From JBKCUA01 sp046318675 (GTDB taxonomy: Bacteria; Pseudomonadota; Alphaproteobacteria; JAJTHO01), in assembly GCA_046318675.1 (NCBI GenBank), contig JBKCUA010000032.1, forward strand, positions 14,859 to 78,858: a stretch of 64,000 bases of DNA, in the 5' to 3' direction. Below the pieces are notes generated by a model. The model was given only the letters and a program-made list of their open reading frames with translations, did not search any database and had not been told where the DNA came from. Position 1 is the first letter of the stretch. Each line of letters opens with the position of its first letter. Shown here one piece after another: positions 42,997 through 51,719 of the stretch. The translations under genes were made by a program, and so were the position numbers.

Positions 42997-43677
42997 TTAT
43001 CGAGAGAGGTAGGCAGCTTGCCGTTGAAGCCCAAATATATCATTGAATTCTTGGTCGGAAGTTTTTCCCATGGTGTTTAGTGTTCTCTCTTCTACACCAT
43101 GAGCAATTATTTTTGCGAGATTTATAACATTGGAAACTGCACCGCCTTCAACTGGGGGTAATTCATCCATTGTTTCGACATTCTGCTCCTGCATTGAAGC
43201 TAAAACATCTTTCATCGCCCCGGCCAAGGCTTTAAAGCTCTCAGGAAGAGCATCATATTGTTTATTATTGATTTTAATGGCTTCCTTTAGGGATTCCAAA
43301 CACTGAATATCCAATGGCTGTTCTTTTGAAGCCATACCAGCAAGATGTTGTATTTTTTGCTGCAGAAAAAGGTTGTTTCCCGCTTCGAAAACACCGTAAG
43401 TAAGAAACTGTTCACGACCCAATGCTTGGCCATCCATGTTAGTATCGTTGATCCCAACACGCCCTATGGCACCAATTTCGCCAATATTTATATGTTTGTC
43501 TTCTTTCATTTTTTTCTGAATTTCCGCAGTTGTCGCCTCAATACTGGAAGCTTGTGAAAGTGTAAGGTTCAAAATAACCACCTGCCCGTTAACATAAAAA
43601 GCATACGCTAACTTTGTACTTTTAGCATTATTTGCTACTTCAGCTTTGGTGCGATTTTGTACTTGAGCAACAGCCAT
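42997..43677 (-). CDS. Hypothetical protein, unrecognised
   Basis: 226 residues from ATG at 43677, with AGAGAG 8 bp upstream. No signal peptide or membrane helix is apparent. The N-terminal half has a beta-like stretch (LAYAFYVNGQVVILNLTLSQ), the middle is helical and charged, and the C-terminal half includes SFKALAGAMKDVLASMQEQ and ends GLQRQAAYLSR. I recognise no family. The gene is AT-richer than accA, stands alone, and has a CRP/FNR-like palindrome right upstream, so it appears to be a regulated accessory gene. Confidence 0.6.
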   Translation of the reverse strand: MAVAQVQNRTKAEVANNAKSTKLAYAFYVNGQVVILNLTLSQASSIEATTAEIQKKMKEDKHINIGEIGAIGRVGINDTNMDGQALGREQFLTYGVFEAGNNLFLQQKIQHLAGMASKEQPLDIQCLESLKEAIKINNKQYDALPESFKALAGAMKDVLASMQEQNVETMDELPPVEGGAVSNVINLAKIIAHGVEERTLNTMGKTSDQEFNDIFGLQRQAAYLSR

Positions 43678-43690
43678 AACGTACACTCTC

Positions 43691-43706
43691 TGTGATATAT
43701 ATCATT
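43691..43706. promoter_or_regulatory. CRP/FNR-like palindrome upstream of hypothetical gene
   Basis: TGTGATATATATCATT contains the 12-bp palindrome TGATATATATCA. It matches TGTGA-N6-TCACA at eight of ten positions and the FNR box TTGAT-N4-ATCAA at eight of ten. It ends 14 bp before the ATG of the unrecognised gene, which would favour repression or blocking of initiation. Confidence 0.4.
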
Positions 43707-44219
43707 ATTCATAAACTATTTGTTGTCAATATTATTTATTTTATTAAAATTTTATATATCAGACCAAGCCTTCCCCTCCGCGCAAACGGCGGGGGGAAGG
43801 GGGGATCAATGCCCGCGATTCCCGAGGAACCGGGGCTCCCGTCGTAAGGTGGTTTTTGCTTTCCCTAAAGGAAGCTTTGTTACTGCCTGCAATCACAAGG
43901 GGGAGGGAGTTTCCTTCTCTCTCCCGAATCTTGCGTCGTACTTTCAAAAAACGCCTTCCTGGAAGGGCTTGTTTGGAAGCTGTCCGCCGCCCCCTGTTTT
44001 TTTCTTCCCTGTTGTACTGTTGGAAGGGAAGAGAACATGAGAGCGGTAGGGTCCTCGGTGCTTGGCCAAGTCTTAGAGTACCTGAATACACCTTATCAAA
44101 GCGATTAGCCCGCGTCAAGATGACGGCTGCAATTTTCCTTATAGCAAGTCAAGAGTTTTTTTAATGCTATTTTGTGCGTCCTTAATTTCTTTTCGGTTGG
44201 ATCGAGCTATAACCCCCTC
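43707..44219. repeat. Repeat-like noncoding region before valS
   Basis: About 510 bp with no convincing gene. It starts AT-rich, then has many GC-rich stem-loops: 43769-43800 (CCTTCCCCTCCG against CGGGGGGAAGG), 43858-43875 (GCTTTCC-ctaa-AGGAAGC), GCCTTCCTGGAAGGGC near 43951, and CTTCCCT/AGGGAAG near 44013-44034. A 119-codon open frame on the minus strand (43759-44118) is low in complexity and ends inside the palindrome. It may be dispersed repeats or a structured RNA. No known RNA family signature was found. Confidence 0.45.
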
Positions 44220-46874
44220 ATGCTCGATAAAATCTTCACCCCTGCCGCGTTTGAACAAACCCGCCAGCAGGCCGCCGCAGCGGCCGGAGAATTTGCCCCC
44301 ACGGGCAATGGTGCCACCTATACCATTATGATGCCACCCCCCAACGTCACCGGGACGTTGCATATTGGCCATGCGCTGACATTTACCTTGCAGGATATTC
44401 TTATCCGCAGCCACCGGATGCGGGGGGAAAATGTCCTCTGGCAGCCGGGCCTTGATCACGCCGGGATCGCCACACAAATGGTGGTGGAGCGGCAACTGGC
44501 TGGCGAAGGCGTGACCAGGCAAAAACTGGGTCGCGAAGCCTTTGTTGAGGCTGTATGGCGGTGGAAAGAGCAATCCGGCGGCACCATTATCTCCCAGATG
44601 CAGCGTCTGGGCGTCAGTGCCGACTGGACACGGGGGCGGTTTACGCTCGACGATGGGCTTTCCGCTGCGGTGCGTAAAATCTTTGTTGATTTGTACAACG
44701 ATGGCCTCATTTACAAAGACAAACGGCTGGTAAACTGGGACACGGAGTTGCAGACGGCGGTCTCGGATTTGGAGGTGCTTCCTAAGGAAACCAAAGGGCA
44801 TCTTTATTATATTTTCTATCCTCTTGTAGATACAGCCGACAATACCGAGCAACGCCAGATTTTTGAAGCCGGGGACGTGGTGGACGGCCACATCCGCAGC
44901 GGTATTATTATCGCCACCACCCGCCCGGAAACCCTGTTCGGGGATAGTGCTGTCGCCGTACACCCCGATGATACGCGGTATCAGCATCTTATCGGCAAAA
45001 GCCTGCGCCTGCCCCTCATAGATCGGGTTATTCCCATTATTGCCGATGAATACTCCGATCCAGAAAAGGGCAGCGGCGCGGTCAAAATAACCCCCGCCCA
45101 TGATTTTAATGATTTTGCCGTGGGGCGCAGGCATCAACTCGCGTTTCATAATATCCTAAACGCCAACGGCACCTTGAACGATACCGTACCACCGGAATTT
45201 ATTGGCCTCAGCCGGGAAGCAGCGCGCAAAAAAACCTTACAGCTCTTAGAAGAGCGCGGCTATTTCGTCAAAACAGAACCCATGACCCATGTCGTGCCCC
45301 ACGGTGATCGCAGCGGCACAGTTATTGAACCGTACCTGACGGAACAATGGTATGTGGATGCAAAAAAACTGGCTCGGCCGGCACTTGAAGCCGTGCGGGA
45401 TGGGACGCTGCGCTTTGTGCCGGAGCATTGGACGAAAACGTATGTTCAGTGGCTGGAAAATATTGAGCCATGGTGCATTTCCCGCCAGCTATGGTGGGGA
45501 CACCGTATTCCCGCCTGGTACAGCAACGATGGCCGGGTATTCGTGGCGGAGAACGAACTCGAAGCCCAGGCCAAAGCCGGGGCAGGTGTCACCCTGCACC
45601 AGGATGACGACGTGCTGGACACTTGGTTCTCCTCAGCCCTGTGGCCATTTTCTACCCTCGGCTGGCCGGACAAAACACCTGAATTAGAGCAACGCTATCC
45701 AACATCCGTTTTGGTCACAGGTTTTGACATTATTTTCTTCTGGGTAGCCCGCATGGTCATGTTCGGCCTGTACGCCAAGGGGCAAGTTCCCTTCAAGGAA
45801 GTTTATATTCACGCCCTCGTCCGGGATGCCACTGGTGCTAAAATGTCTAAGTCCAAGGGCAACGTCATCGATCCCATCGGGTTGGTGGATAAATACGGGG
45901 CTGATGCCCTGCGCTTTACGCTGTGCCGCCTCGCCGTTCCGGGTCGGGATGTGAAGCTGTCCGAGGCAGGCGTTGAGGCTGGGCGTAACTTTGCCACCAA
46001 GCTCTGGAACGCAGCGCGGTATTGCGAGATGAACGCGTGCTTGCCGGTTGTTGGGTTCAACCCGGCGGCGGTAGCGCATCCTTTAAACCAATGGATACTC
46101 CATCGCCTGCACACGGCCATTGCAGAAATTCACGCAGCGTTAGACAGCTACCGTTTTCATGATGTCGCCGACACATTGTATCATTTTCTCTGGGATGATT
46201 TTTGCGACTGGTATCTGGAGTTTACCAAGCCTTTGTTGACCAGAGATGGGAATGATGTAGCAGAAGTACGAGCCACTACGGGCTTTGTTCTTCAGGCCAT
46301 TATCACCACCCTGCAACCGGTCATGCCGTTTATTACCGCCGAACTCACCGAACGCTTAGGCTTCAGTCCTATCCGTCATTGGCCGCAACCCCCTGCCCTG
46401 CCACCTGTTACTGTAATTGATACACTGATCAACCTGATTCGGGATATTCGCAGCACCCGGAGCACGCTTAATGTCCCCGCCGGAGCAAAGCTGACGGCTT
46501 TTGTTGCGCCGGAGGCGACTGCCTTAAAGGATTTCTGCACCCGTCAGGGGGAACTGTTGCGCCGCCTTGGTCGCTTAGAGACCATTACGGTTGTTACTCC
46601 CCCGGAAAAAGGCGTTGCCGCAGTGACCAGCGCACTGGGGACACTATACCTCGACCTCAAGGGCCAGATTGATTTTGCTTTTGAGCAAGCCCGACTTGCC
46701 AAGGAACTCGACACCCTGCGGCGCAGCCTCGTGCAAACACAGACTCGCCTCGACGATGCCGGGTTTGTTGCCAAAGCCCCCGAAGAGGTTATTGAGGAAT
46801 ACAAGGAACGCCTTGTGCACGGCCGGGTACGGGAGGTTCAAATACAAGAAGCCCTTGGACGATTGGCGAGTTGA
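44220..46874 (+). CDS. valS: Valyl-tRNA synthetase
   Basis: An 884-residue class I synthetase with the HIGH motif in PPPNVTGTLHIGHALTF, a CP1 editing domain (TTRPETLFGDSAVAVHPDD), the WCISRQLWWGHRIPAWY region, the KMSKS loop AKMSKSKGNVIDP and a C-terminal coiled coil (about 820-884). The ATG at 44220 (MLDKIFTPAAFEQ) fits homologues better than upstream 44172, although its ribosome site is weak. Confidence 0.95.
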   Translation: MLDKIFTPAAFEQTRQQAAAAAGEFAPTGNGATYTIMMPPPNVTGTLHIGHALTFTLQDILIRSHRMRGENVLWQPGLDHAGIATQMVVERQLAGEGVTRQKLGREAFVEAVWRWKEQSGGTIISQMQRLGVSADWTRGRFTLDDGLSAAVRKIFVDLYNDGLIYKDKRLVNWDTELQTAVSDLEVLPKETKGHLYYIFYPLVDTADNTEQRQIFEAGDVVDGHIRSGIIIATTRPETLFGDSAVAVHPDDTRYQHLIGKSLRLPLIDRVIPIIADEYSDPEKGSGAVKITPAHDFNDFAVGRRHQLAFHNILNANGTLNDTVPPEFIGLSREAARKKTLQLLEERGYFVKTEPMTHVVPHGDRSGTVIEPYLTEQWYVDAKKLARPALEAVRDGTLRFVPEHWTKTYVQWLENIEPWCISRQLWWGHRIPAWYSNDGRVFVAENELEAQAKAGAGVTLHQDDDVLDTWFSSALWPFSTLGWPDKTPELEQRYPTSVLVTGFDIIFFWVARMVMFGLYAKGQVPFKEVYIHALVRDATGAKMSKSKGNVIDPIGLVDKYGADALRFTLCRLAVPGRDVKLSEAGVEAGRNFATKLWNAARYCEMNACLPVVGFNPAAVAHPLNQWILHRLHTAIAEIHAALDSYRFHDVADTLYHFLWDDFCDWYLEFTKPLLTRDGNDVAEVRATTGFVLQAIITTLQPVMPFITAELTERLGFSPIRHWPQPPALPPVTVIDTLINLIRDIRSTRSTLNVPAGAKLTAFVAPEATALKDFCTRQGELLRRLGRLETITVVTPPEKGVAAVTSALGTLYLDLKGQIDFAFEQARLAKELDTLRRSLVQTQTRLDDAGFVAKAPEEVIEEYKERLVHGRVREVQIQEALGRLAS

Positions 46875-46923
46875 AGACCGCGTCATGACCCAGTAAAACA
46901 CACCACAATCGAGGAGCCACACA

Positions 46924-47658
46924 ATGTTTCGTCTTGATAATCAAACAGCCCTTGTCACCGGTGCCAGCGGCGGTATTGGCCGCGCCATGGCGCAGGCGTT
47001 TTCCGAAGCCGGGGCCAGCGTCGTCCTGGCCGGTACACGCCAAGCGGTGCTGGAAGAGGTCGCCGCCGCCCTGCCCGGCAAGCACACCATTATTACCGGG
47101 GACATGGCGAAACCGGAAACCGCTGATCGCCTCGTGGAGGAATCCCTCAAGGCTTTTGGCCGCCTTGATATTATCGTCAACAACGCCGGGGTGACGAAAG
47201 ATGGCCTGATGATGCGGATGAAAGACGAGGACTGGCAAACGGTGCTGGATATTAATCTTACCGGGGCATTCCGGTTGTGCCGCGCTGCCCTAAAGCCCAT
47301 GATGAAAGCCCGCAGTGGCCGTATTATTAATATCAGCAGCGTCGTTGGTTTCATGGGGAACGCTGGACAATCAAATTATGTCGCCAGTAAAGCCGGCCTC
47401 ATCGGCCTCACCAAATCCCTGGCTCTAGAAGTCGCTAGCCGCAATATCACCGTCAACGCCATTGCCCCCGGCTTTATCAAAACCCCCATGACTGATGCGC
47501 TCAATGAGCAACAAACCGCCGCCATGCTGGCCCGTATTCCTTTGGGTGTGTACGGCGAACCCGGCGACATCGCCGCCGCCGCGCTGTACCTTGCCAGCCC
47601 TGGGGGACGGTATGTCACGGGACAGACGGTGCATGTGAATGGGGGGTTGTATTTATAA
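46924..47658 (+). CDS. fabG: 3-oxoacyl-[ACP] reductase
   Basis: A 244-residue short-chain dehydrogenase. The NADP loop is TGASGGIGRAMAQAF, NNAG is present, and the catalytic residues are Ser in NISSVVG with Tyr and Lys in SNYVASKAGLIG. The C-terminal GGRYVTGQTVHVNGGLYL is characteristic of FabG. It reduces beta-ketoacyl-ACP in fatty-acid elongation. It stands apart from fabD-acpP-fabF. A strong hairpin follows the stop. Confidence 0.93.
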   Translation: MFRLDNQTALVTGASGGIGRAMAQAFSEAGASVVLAGTRQAVLEEVAAALPGKHTIITGDMAKPETADRLVEESLKAFGRLDIIVNNAGVTKDGLMMRMKDEDWQTVLDINLTGAFRLCRAALKPMMKARSGRIINISSVVGFMGNAGQSNYVASKAGLIGLTKSLALEVASRNITVNAIAPGFIKTPMTDALNEQQTAAMLARIPLGVYGEPGDIAAAALYLASPGGRYVTGQTVHVNGGLYL

Positions 47659-47659
47659 T

Positions 47660-47691
47660 ATAATATTGCAATCAAATGATTGCAATATTAT
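47660..47691. terminator. Bidirectional hairpin terminator after fabG
   Basis: A perfect 15-bp stem (47660-47674 and 47677-47691, sequence ATAATATTGCAATCA and its complement) with a minimal AA loop. T-rich sequence follows on the plus strand and A-rich sequence precedes it, so it can end both fabG and the convergent exported-protein gene. Confidence 0.7.
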
Positions 47692-47769
47692 TTACTCAAA
47701 CGCCGCGCTGGCTTGCCGCTTTGCGTAGATAATGTCCACATATTGAACGCAAAGCGGTATAAGAACAAC

Positions 47770-48672
47770 TTACTGCGCCATCGCCGTTTGCAGGGCTTTA
47801 TCATCCTCTACATACCACACCAGTTTGCGGAGCAGTGGGCTGTCCTGATTATCATTAACAGCCAACAGATTTTCAGATTGCAGGGCACCAAGACCACGGT
47901 GTTCCGCCCAACGGGGATCGTTTTTAGGATCATAGGAGCCTTTTTTGCCCACCAGTAATGCCATGCGTACAGCCTCGGCTTTTTTCATGTAGGCGGTAAA
48001 ACTCGGTATTTCAGCCTCACCGCGCTGCCATCGCGCCAACGCTGGCACCATTTTGTTCAAAAACTTCCGGCCATCGTCTTTGCCTGCCTGAATGGATACA
48101 TCCACAACCAGTATAGCGGTAAGAATAGCCGCCGCGCTGGTGGGGGTAATACCTTCTTGCTCATAACGATTAATTGTTGCACGCATCATAGGACGAACGA
48201 ACCCTTCAAAACATACCGCGTGCTCGGCTTTTTCAATTGCTTTATTACGAGCCTGGGTACCATTGCGTTCCGCAGCCTCTACACCCGCAATAAACCTACC
48301 AAAGAAACGAGCATTGATACTGCAAAAGCCAATATTCTTTTGGCCATTACCGATGTCTTGATGACCATACCAAGCATTTGTACGTTGCATACGGCTTCCA
48401 TCATCCACAAGACGCAGCGTGCCTTCCGCCAACCCAACAAAACGGTAGCCAATCCCATTGGTTTCAAATAAAGACACATAATCTTTCAGCACGGCATCAT
48501 AATCTTGTTCAGCAATGATGGTTGGATTCTTGTCTATAATACTATTATGCAAACTTTGTGGAACGTCATTACTATTCGCAAAGGCTAAAGAAGAGCCAAC
48601 AACAGCTAACACTGAAGCGGGACACACAGCCTGCACTAAAATTCGTCGGGATACAGCAGCAACAGCACGCAT
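47770..48672 (-). CDS. Exported hypothetical protein
   Basis: A 300-residue protein with an Arg-bearing signal peptide (about 1-32, SSLAFA), so probably periplasmic or secreted. The mature part is mixed alpha/beta with no family I recognise. Notable stretches are YRFVGLAEGTLRLVDDGSR, NAWYGHQDIGNGQKNIGFCSINARFF, a helical AAAILTAILVVDVSIQAGKDDG and the C-terminal DPRWAEHRGLGAL. Two Cys in the mature protein could pair. It is preceded by a very AT-rich region and followed by the terminator at 47660. Confidence 0.65.
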   Translation of the reverse strand: MRAVAAVSRRILVQAVCPASVLAVVGSSLAFANSNDVPQSLHNSIIDKNPTIIAEQDYDAVLKDYVSLFETNGIGYRFVGLAEGTLRLVDDGSRMQRTNAWYGHQDIGNGQKNIGFCSINARFFGRFIAGVEAAERNGTQARNKAIEKAEHAVCFEGFVRPMMRATINRYEQEGITPTSAAAILTAILVVDVSIQAGKDDGRKFLNKMVPALARWQRGEAEIPSFTAYMKKAEAVRMALLVGKKGSYDPKNDPRWAEHRGLGALQSENLLAVNDNQDSPLLRKLVWYVEDDKALQTAMAQ

Positions 48673-48848
48673 TGTAACCTCCTATGTATAAAAAACACTA
48701 TTTATTTTTAATTTTATCTATAAAATATATTTTATTTTCGAGAAAAAGTAAATAAAAAAATCAATTTTTTGGTTTATATCTAAAAAAATATTTAAATTCA
48801 TGATCTTAAGAAAACATAAGTAATAATTCTGAAGGGAAATAATCAACC
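48673..48848. other. AT-rich noncoding region upstream of exported protein
   Basis: A strongly A/T-rich stretch without genes, containing several A and T runs around 48710-48800. It should contain the promoter of the minus-strand exported-protein gene. Its base composition is unlike the rest of the window. Confidence 0.5.
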
Positions 48849-48994
48849 GGGCACCTCTATTAACCCATTTATAGGGATGAGTGGCTAGAAAGGGCTAGGC
48901 GAGCAAACGTAAGCGTACTCAAACGTACGTGCGGATTGCGAGCATAGACCTGACGACGCCAATCGCCCTAGAAATAAGGTTAATAGAGGCGCCC
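48849..48994. repeat. 146-bp element with 17-bp terminal inverted repeats
   Basis: The left end (48849-48865) is GGGCACCTCTATTAACC and the right end (48978-48994) is GGTTAATAGAGGCGCCC: 16 of 17 positions pair. Complementarity continues inward imperfectly (TTATAGGG against CCCTAGAAATAA). The interior has two copies of GCGAGCA. No coding frame is seen. It could be a MITE-like element, a repeated palindrome, or a folded RNA. Confidence 0.6.
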
Positions 48995-49132
48995 AACCAT
49001 CGCCCTCTGATGAAGCATAGACCATGCCAATTCAATAAGCTCTACTCAAGATACTGATTAAAATTGAAAAACAATCGTACTGGCAAGTTTTTCCTTGCTA
49101 ATCTATTGCTGTAGCCCGATAGTGACGAGGCA

Positions 49133-50248
49133 ATGCTATTTCATTCCCACCGGTTACAAAAGCTCCTCAAACAATGGAAACTCTTAACAATGCGTCAGCA
49201 GCTTTCCATTGGACTTGGTATTGCTGTGGCACTTACTATCGTTTTGCAAAGTTTTTTTGGTACATCACCCCCCTCTCCGGCATCGCCTTCTATCCTTGTG
49301 GAAACAGTCACCGTCATAACGCAACCTTTAGCCATTACTTTGCGTGCTGTGGGGACTCTCCGTGCCAATGAAAGTGTTATCATTCGCCCTGAAATTGCCG
49401 GCATTGTGGACACTATCCATTTTGAGGAAGGAGCGATGATAGAAAAAAATGCTCCATTAATTACCCTCGATCAACGAATACCCAGTGCCGAACGCGCTCA
49501 AGCCGAAGCAAACCTTATTTTAGCTCAGGCTAACTACCGTCGAGCAAACACCCTAGTCCGCTCTGAGGCTGGCTCCGAACGCTTGCGGGATGAAACATTG
49601 GCTAAACTTAAAAGTGCTGAGGCTGCTGTTGATCTTGCCAAGGCGCGTTTAGATAAAACGGCCTTACGCGCTCCTTTTGCTGGTATGGTCGGCTTACGTA
49701 GAATTAGTCCCGGAGATTACGTAAAAGCCGGACAAGATATTGTCAGCCTAGCCACCCTTGATCCCATAAAAGTTGACTTTGCCGTCCCTGAAATTGACGC
49801 GGGACGCATTGCCGCCGGACAAAAAGTTATCGTTACCGTAGATGCCGTTCCAGAGAAGACATTTAATGGTACTATTACTGCCCTTGATCCTCTAGTAGAT
49901 GCACGGGATCGCAGTGTGCCGGTACGCGCCCTTATTCCCAATCCAGAGCATCTTTTACGCCCCGGGTATTTTGCCCGAATGGAAATTATTGTGGCGGAAA
50001 AACCCGAGGCCTTATTTGTACCCGAAACCGCTATAATTCCACAAGGTAATAAGTTTTTCGTTCTTGTTCTAACAGAACAGGGGGTATTAGAACAAAAAGC
50101 CGTCACACTTGGCTTGCGTCGGCCAGGTGAGGTCGAAATTATCAGTGGCTTAATGCAAGGAAATATAGTGATCACATCAGGACAAAATCGTCTGCGTCCA
50201 GGTCAGAAGGCAAAGCCTGTAGGCGATAAGACTTTACAGAAATCTTAG
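49133..50248 (+). CDS. RND efflux periplasmic adaptor (membrane fusion protein)
   Basis: 371 residues: an N-terminal anchor (about 25-42), a lipoyl half-motif (LRANESVIIRPEIAGIVDTIHFEEGAMI), an alpha hairpin (about 115-175, including AQAEANLILAQANYRRANTLV), the second lipoyl half (LRAPFAGMVGLRRISPGDYVKAGQDIV), then the beta-barrel and membrane-proximal domains. It matches MexA/AcrA-type adaptors that join an RND pump to an outer-membrane channel. The ATG at 49133 has GAGG close by; ATG at 49190 is the alternative. No RND pump gene follows. Confidence 0.88.
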   Translation: MLFHSHRLQKLLKQWKLLTMRQQLSIGLGIAVALTIVLQSFFGTSPPSPASPSILVETVTVITQPLAITLRAVGTLRANESVIIRPEIAGIVDTIHFEEGAMIEKNAPLITLDQRIPSAERAQAEANLILAQANYRRANTLVRSEAGSERLRDETLAKLKSAEAAVDLAKARLDKTALRAPFAGMVGLRRISPGDYVKAGQDIVSLATLDPIKVDFAVPEIDAGRIAAGQKVIVTVDAVPEKTFNGTITALDPLVDARDRSVPVRALIPNPEHLLRPGYFARMEIIVAEKPEALFVPETAIIPQGNKFFVLVLTEQGVLEQKAVTLGLRRPGEVEIISGLMQGNIVITSGQNRLRPGQKAKPVGDKTLQKS

Positions 50249-50291
50249 AAAGCAGTATTCCTCAACCTCTATTTAGTTGAGAGGATCCACT

Positions 50292-51692
50292 GTGGCCTTT
50301 ACGTTGAACTCTGTTCTTATTGGCGGCAAGGAGTACCTCCCTCTTATTGAGGGTGGAAAGGGAATTGCCGTAAGCAGTGGTCTTTCAAGTGGGGCTTGGG
50401 CTGCCGCCGGAGGAATGGGGACATTCTCAGGGGTTAATGCCGACTTTTACGACGAACGCGGCAATGTCGTTCCTCAAGTATATCACGGTAAAACCCGTCG
50501 TGAACGTCATGAAGAGCTCGTTCGATACGCCATTAAGGGTGGCATTACTCAAGCTAAAATCGCTTTTGAACGCGCCAGTGGCTTCGGTCGCATTCACATG
50601 AACGTATTGTGGGAAATGGGCGGCGCAGAGCGTATCTTGCATGGAATCTTAGAAGGGGCAAAAGGTCTCATTAATGGGATAACCTGCGGGGCAGGTATGC
50701 CTTACCGGCTTGCTGAAATATCGGCCAAATTTGGTGTATACTATTTCCCGATTGTGTCTTCCGCAAGAGCCTTTCGTGCCCTGTGGAAACGGGCATATTA
50801 TAAGGCCGCCGAGTTTTTAGGCGGCGTTGTTTATGAAGACCCTTGGCTTGCCGGAGGTCACAACGGCTTATCCAATAGCGAAAATCCAGAAAAACCTGAA
50901 GACCCCTATCCTCGGGTTGTTGCCCTGCGTCAGCAAATGAATGAAGTGGGTCTAAAAAACGTGCCAATTATTATGGCCGGCGGTGTGTGGTTTTTGCGCG
51001 AATGGCAAGATTGGCTCAACAACCCAGAAATTGGGGCGATTGCCTTCCAATTTGGCACCCGTCCATTGGTGACAACGGAAAGCCCTATTTCAAAAAGCTG
51101 GAAAGAAAAACTTCTCAACCTAAAAAAGGGGGATGTTTTCCTTAATAAATTTAGCCCGACCGGATTTTATTCCTCCGCCGTGCGGAATTCTTTTCTGCAA
51201 GAAATGATCGAGCGCTCGGAACGCCAAGTAGCATACACCCCCGAAGTTGTAGGGGAACACATTGCGGAACTGGGTATTGGCCCCCGCAAGCGCCCTGTAT
51301 ATCTTACCGTTGAAGACCGTCATAGAGCAGAAAGCTGGATAACTGAAGGTTTCACTGAAGCTTTGCGTACTCCTGATTCCACCTTAATTTTTGTGACGCC
51401 AGAACGGGCAGCTATAATTCTACAAGATCAAGTAGATTGCATGGGTTGTCTCTCTGCGTGCCAATTTAGCAACTGGTCCCAAGATGAATCCGGCACCACA
51501 GGACGCCGCGCCGATCCACGATCTTTTTGCATTCAAAAAACCCTCCAGAACATTGCCCACGGCGGAAACCCCGATCACGAACTTATGTTCGCCGGACACA
51601 ATGCTTATCGTTTTGCCGACGATCCCTTTTATTCTAATGGGTTTATCCCCACAGTCGGGCAATTAGTCGAGCGGTTGCAAACCGGCGATTAA
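50292..51692 (+). CDS. NAD(P)H-dependent flavin oxidoreductase / nitronate monooxygenase-like
   Basis: 466 residues from GTG at 50292 behind GAGAGG. It has the FMN-dependent TIM-barrel of the nitronate monooxygenase family: GGKGIAVSSGLSSGAWAAAGGMGTFSG at the start, PIIMAGGVWFLREW and AFQFGTRPLVTTES as flavin phosphate-binding parts. The C-terminal 100 residues hold DCMGCLSAC (CxxCxxxC), which standard NMOs lack and which may bind a metal or a cluster. The substrate is unknown. Confidence 0.8.
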   Translation: MAFTLNSVLIGGKEYLPLIEGGKGIAVSSGLSSGAWAAAGGMGTFSGVNADFYDERGNVVPQVYHGKTRRERHEELVRYAIKGGITQAKIAFERASGFGRIHMNVLWEMGGAERILHGILEGAKGLINGITCGAGMPYRLAEISAKFGVYYFPIVSSARAFRALWKRAYYKAAEFLGGVVYEDPWLAGGHNGLSNSENPEKPEDPYPRVVALRQQMNEVGLKNVPIIMAGGVWFLREWQDWLNNPEIGAIAFQFGTRPLVTTESPISKSWKEKLLNLKKGDVFLNKFSPTGFYSSAVRNSFLQEMIERSERQVAYTPEVVGEHIAELGIGPRKRPVYLTVEDRHRAESWITEGFTEALRTPDSTLIFVTPERAAIILQDQVDCMGCLSACQFSNWSQDESGTTGRRADPRSFCIQKTLQNIAHGGNPDHELMFAGHNAYRFADDPFYSNGFIPTVGQLVERLQTGD

Positions 51693-51719
51693 ATCGGTTT
51701 TGCATGAAACATAGCAACA

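Noticed and set aside
43800..44110. Possible RNase P, SRP or tmRNA gene in the stem-loop-rich region
   Set aside because: GAGGAACCGGGGCTC only partly resembles the RNase P core, and other required conserved segments such as ACAGAACCC are absent.
43759..44118. 119-codon open frame on the minus strand before valS
   Set aside because: Low-complexity, Arg/Pro/Ser-rich product ending inside a GC palindrome, no ribosome site and no recognised domain; it reads like translated repeat DNA.
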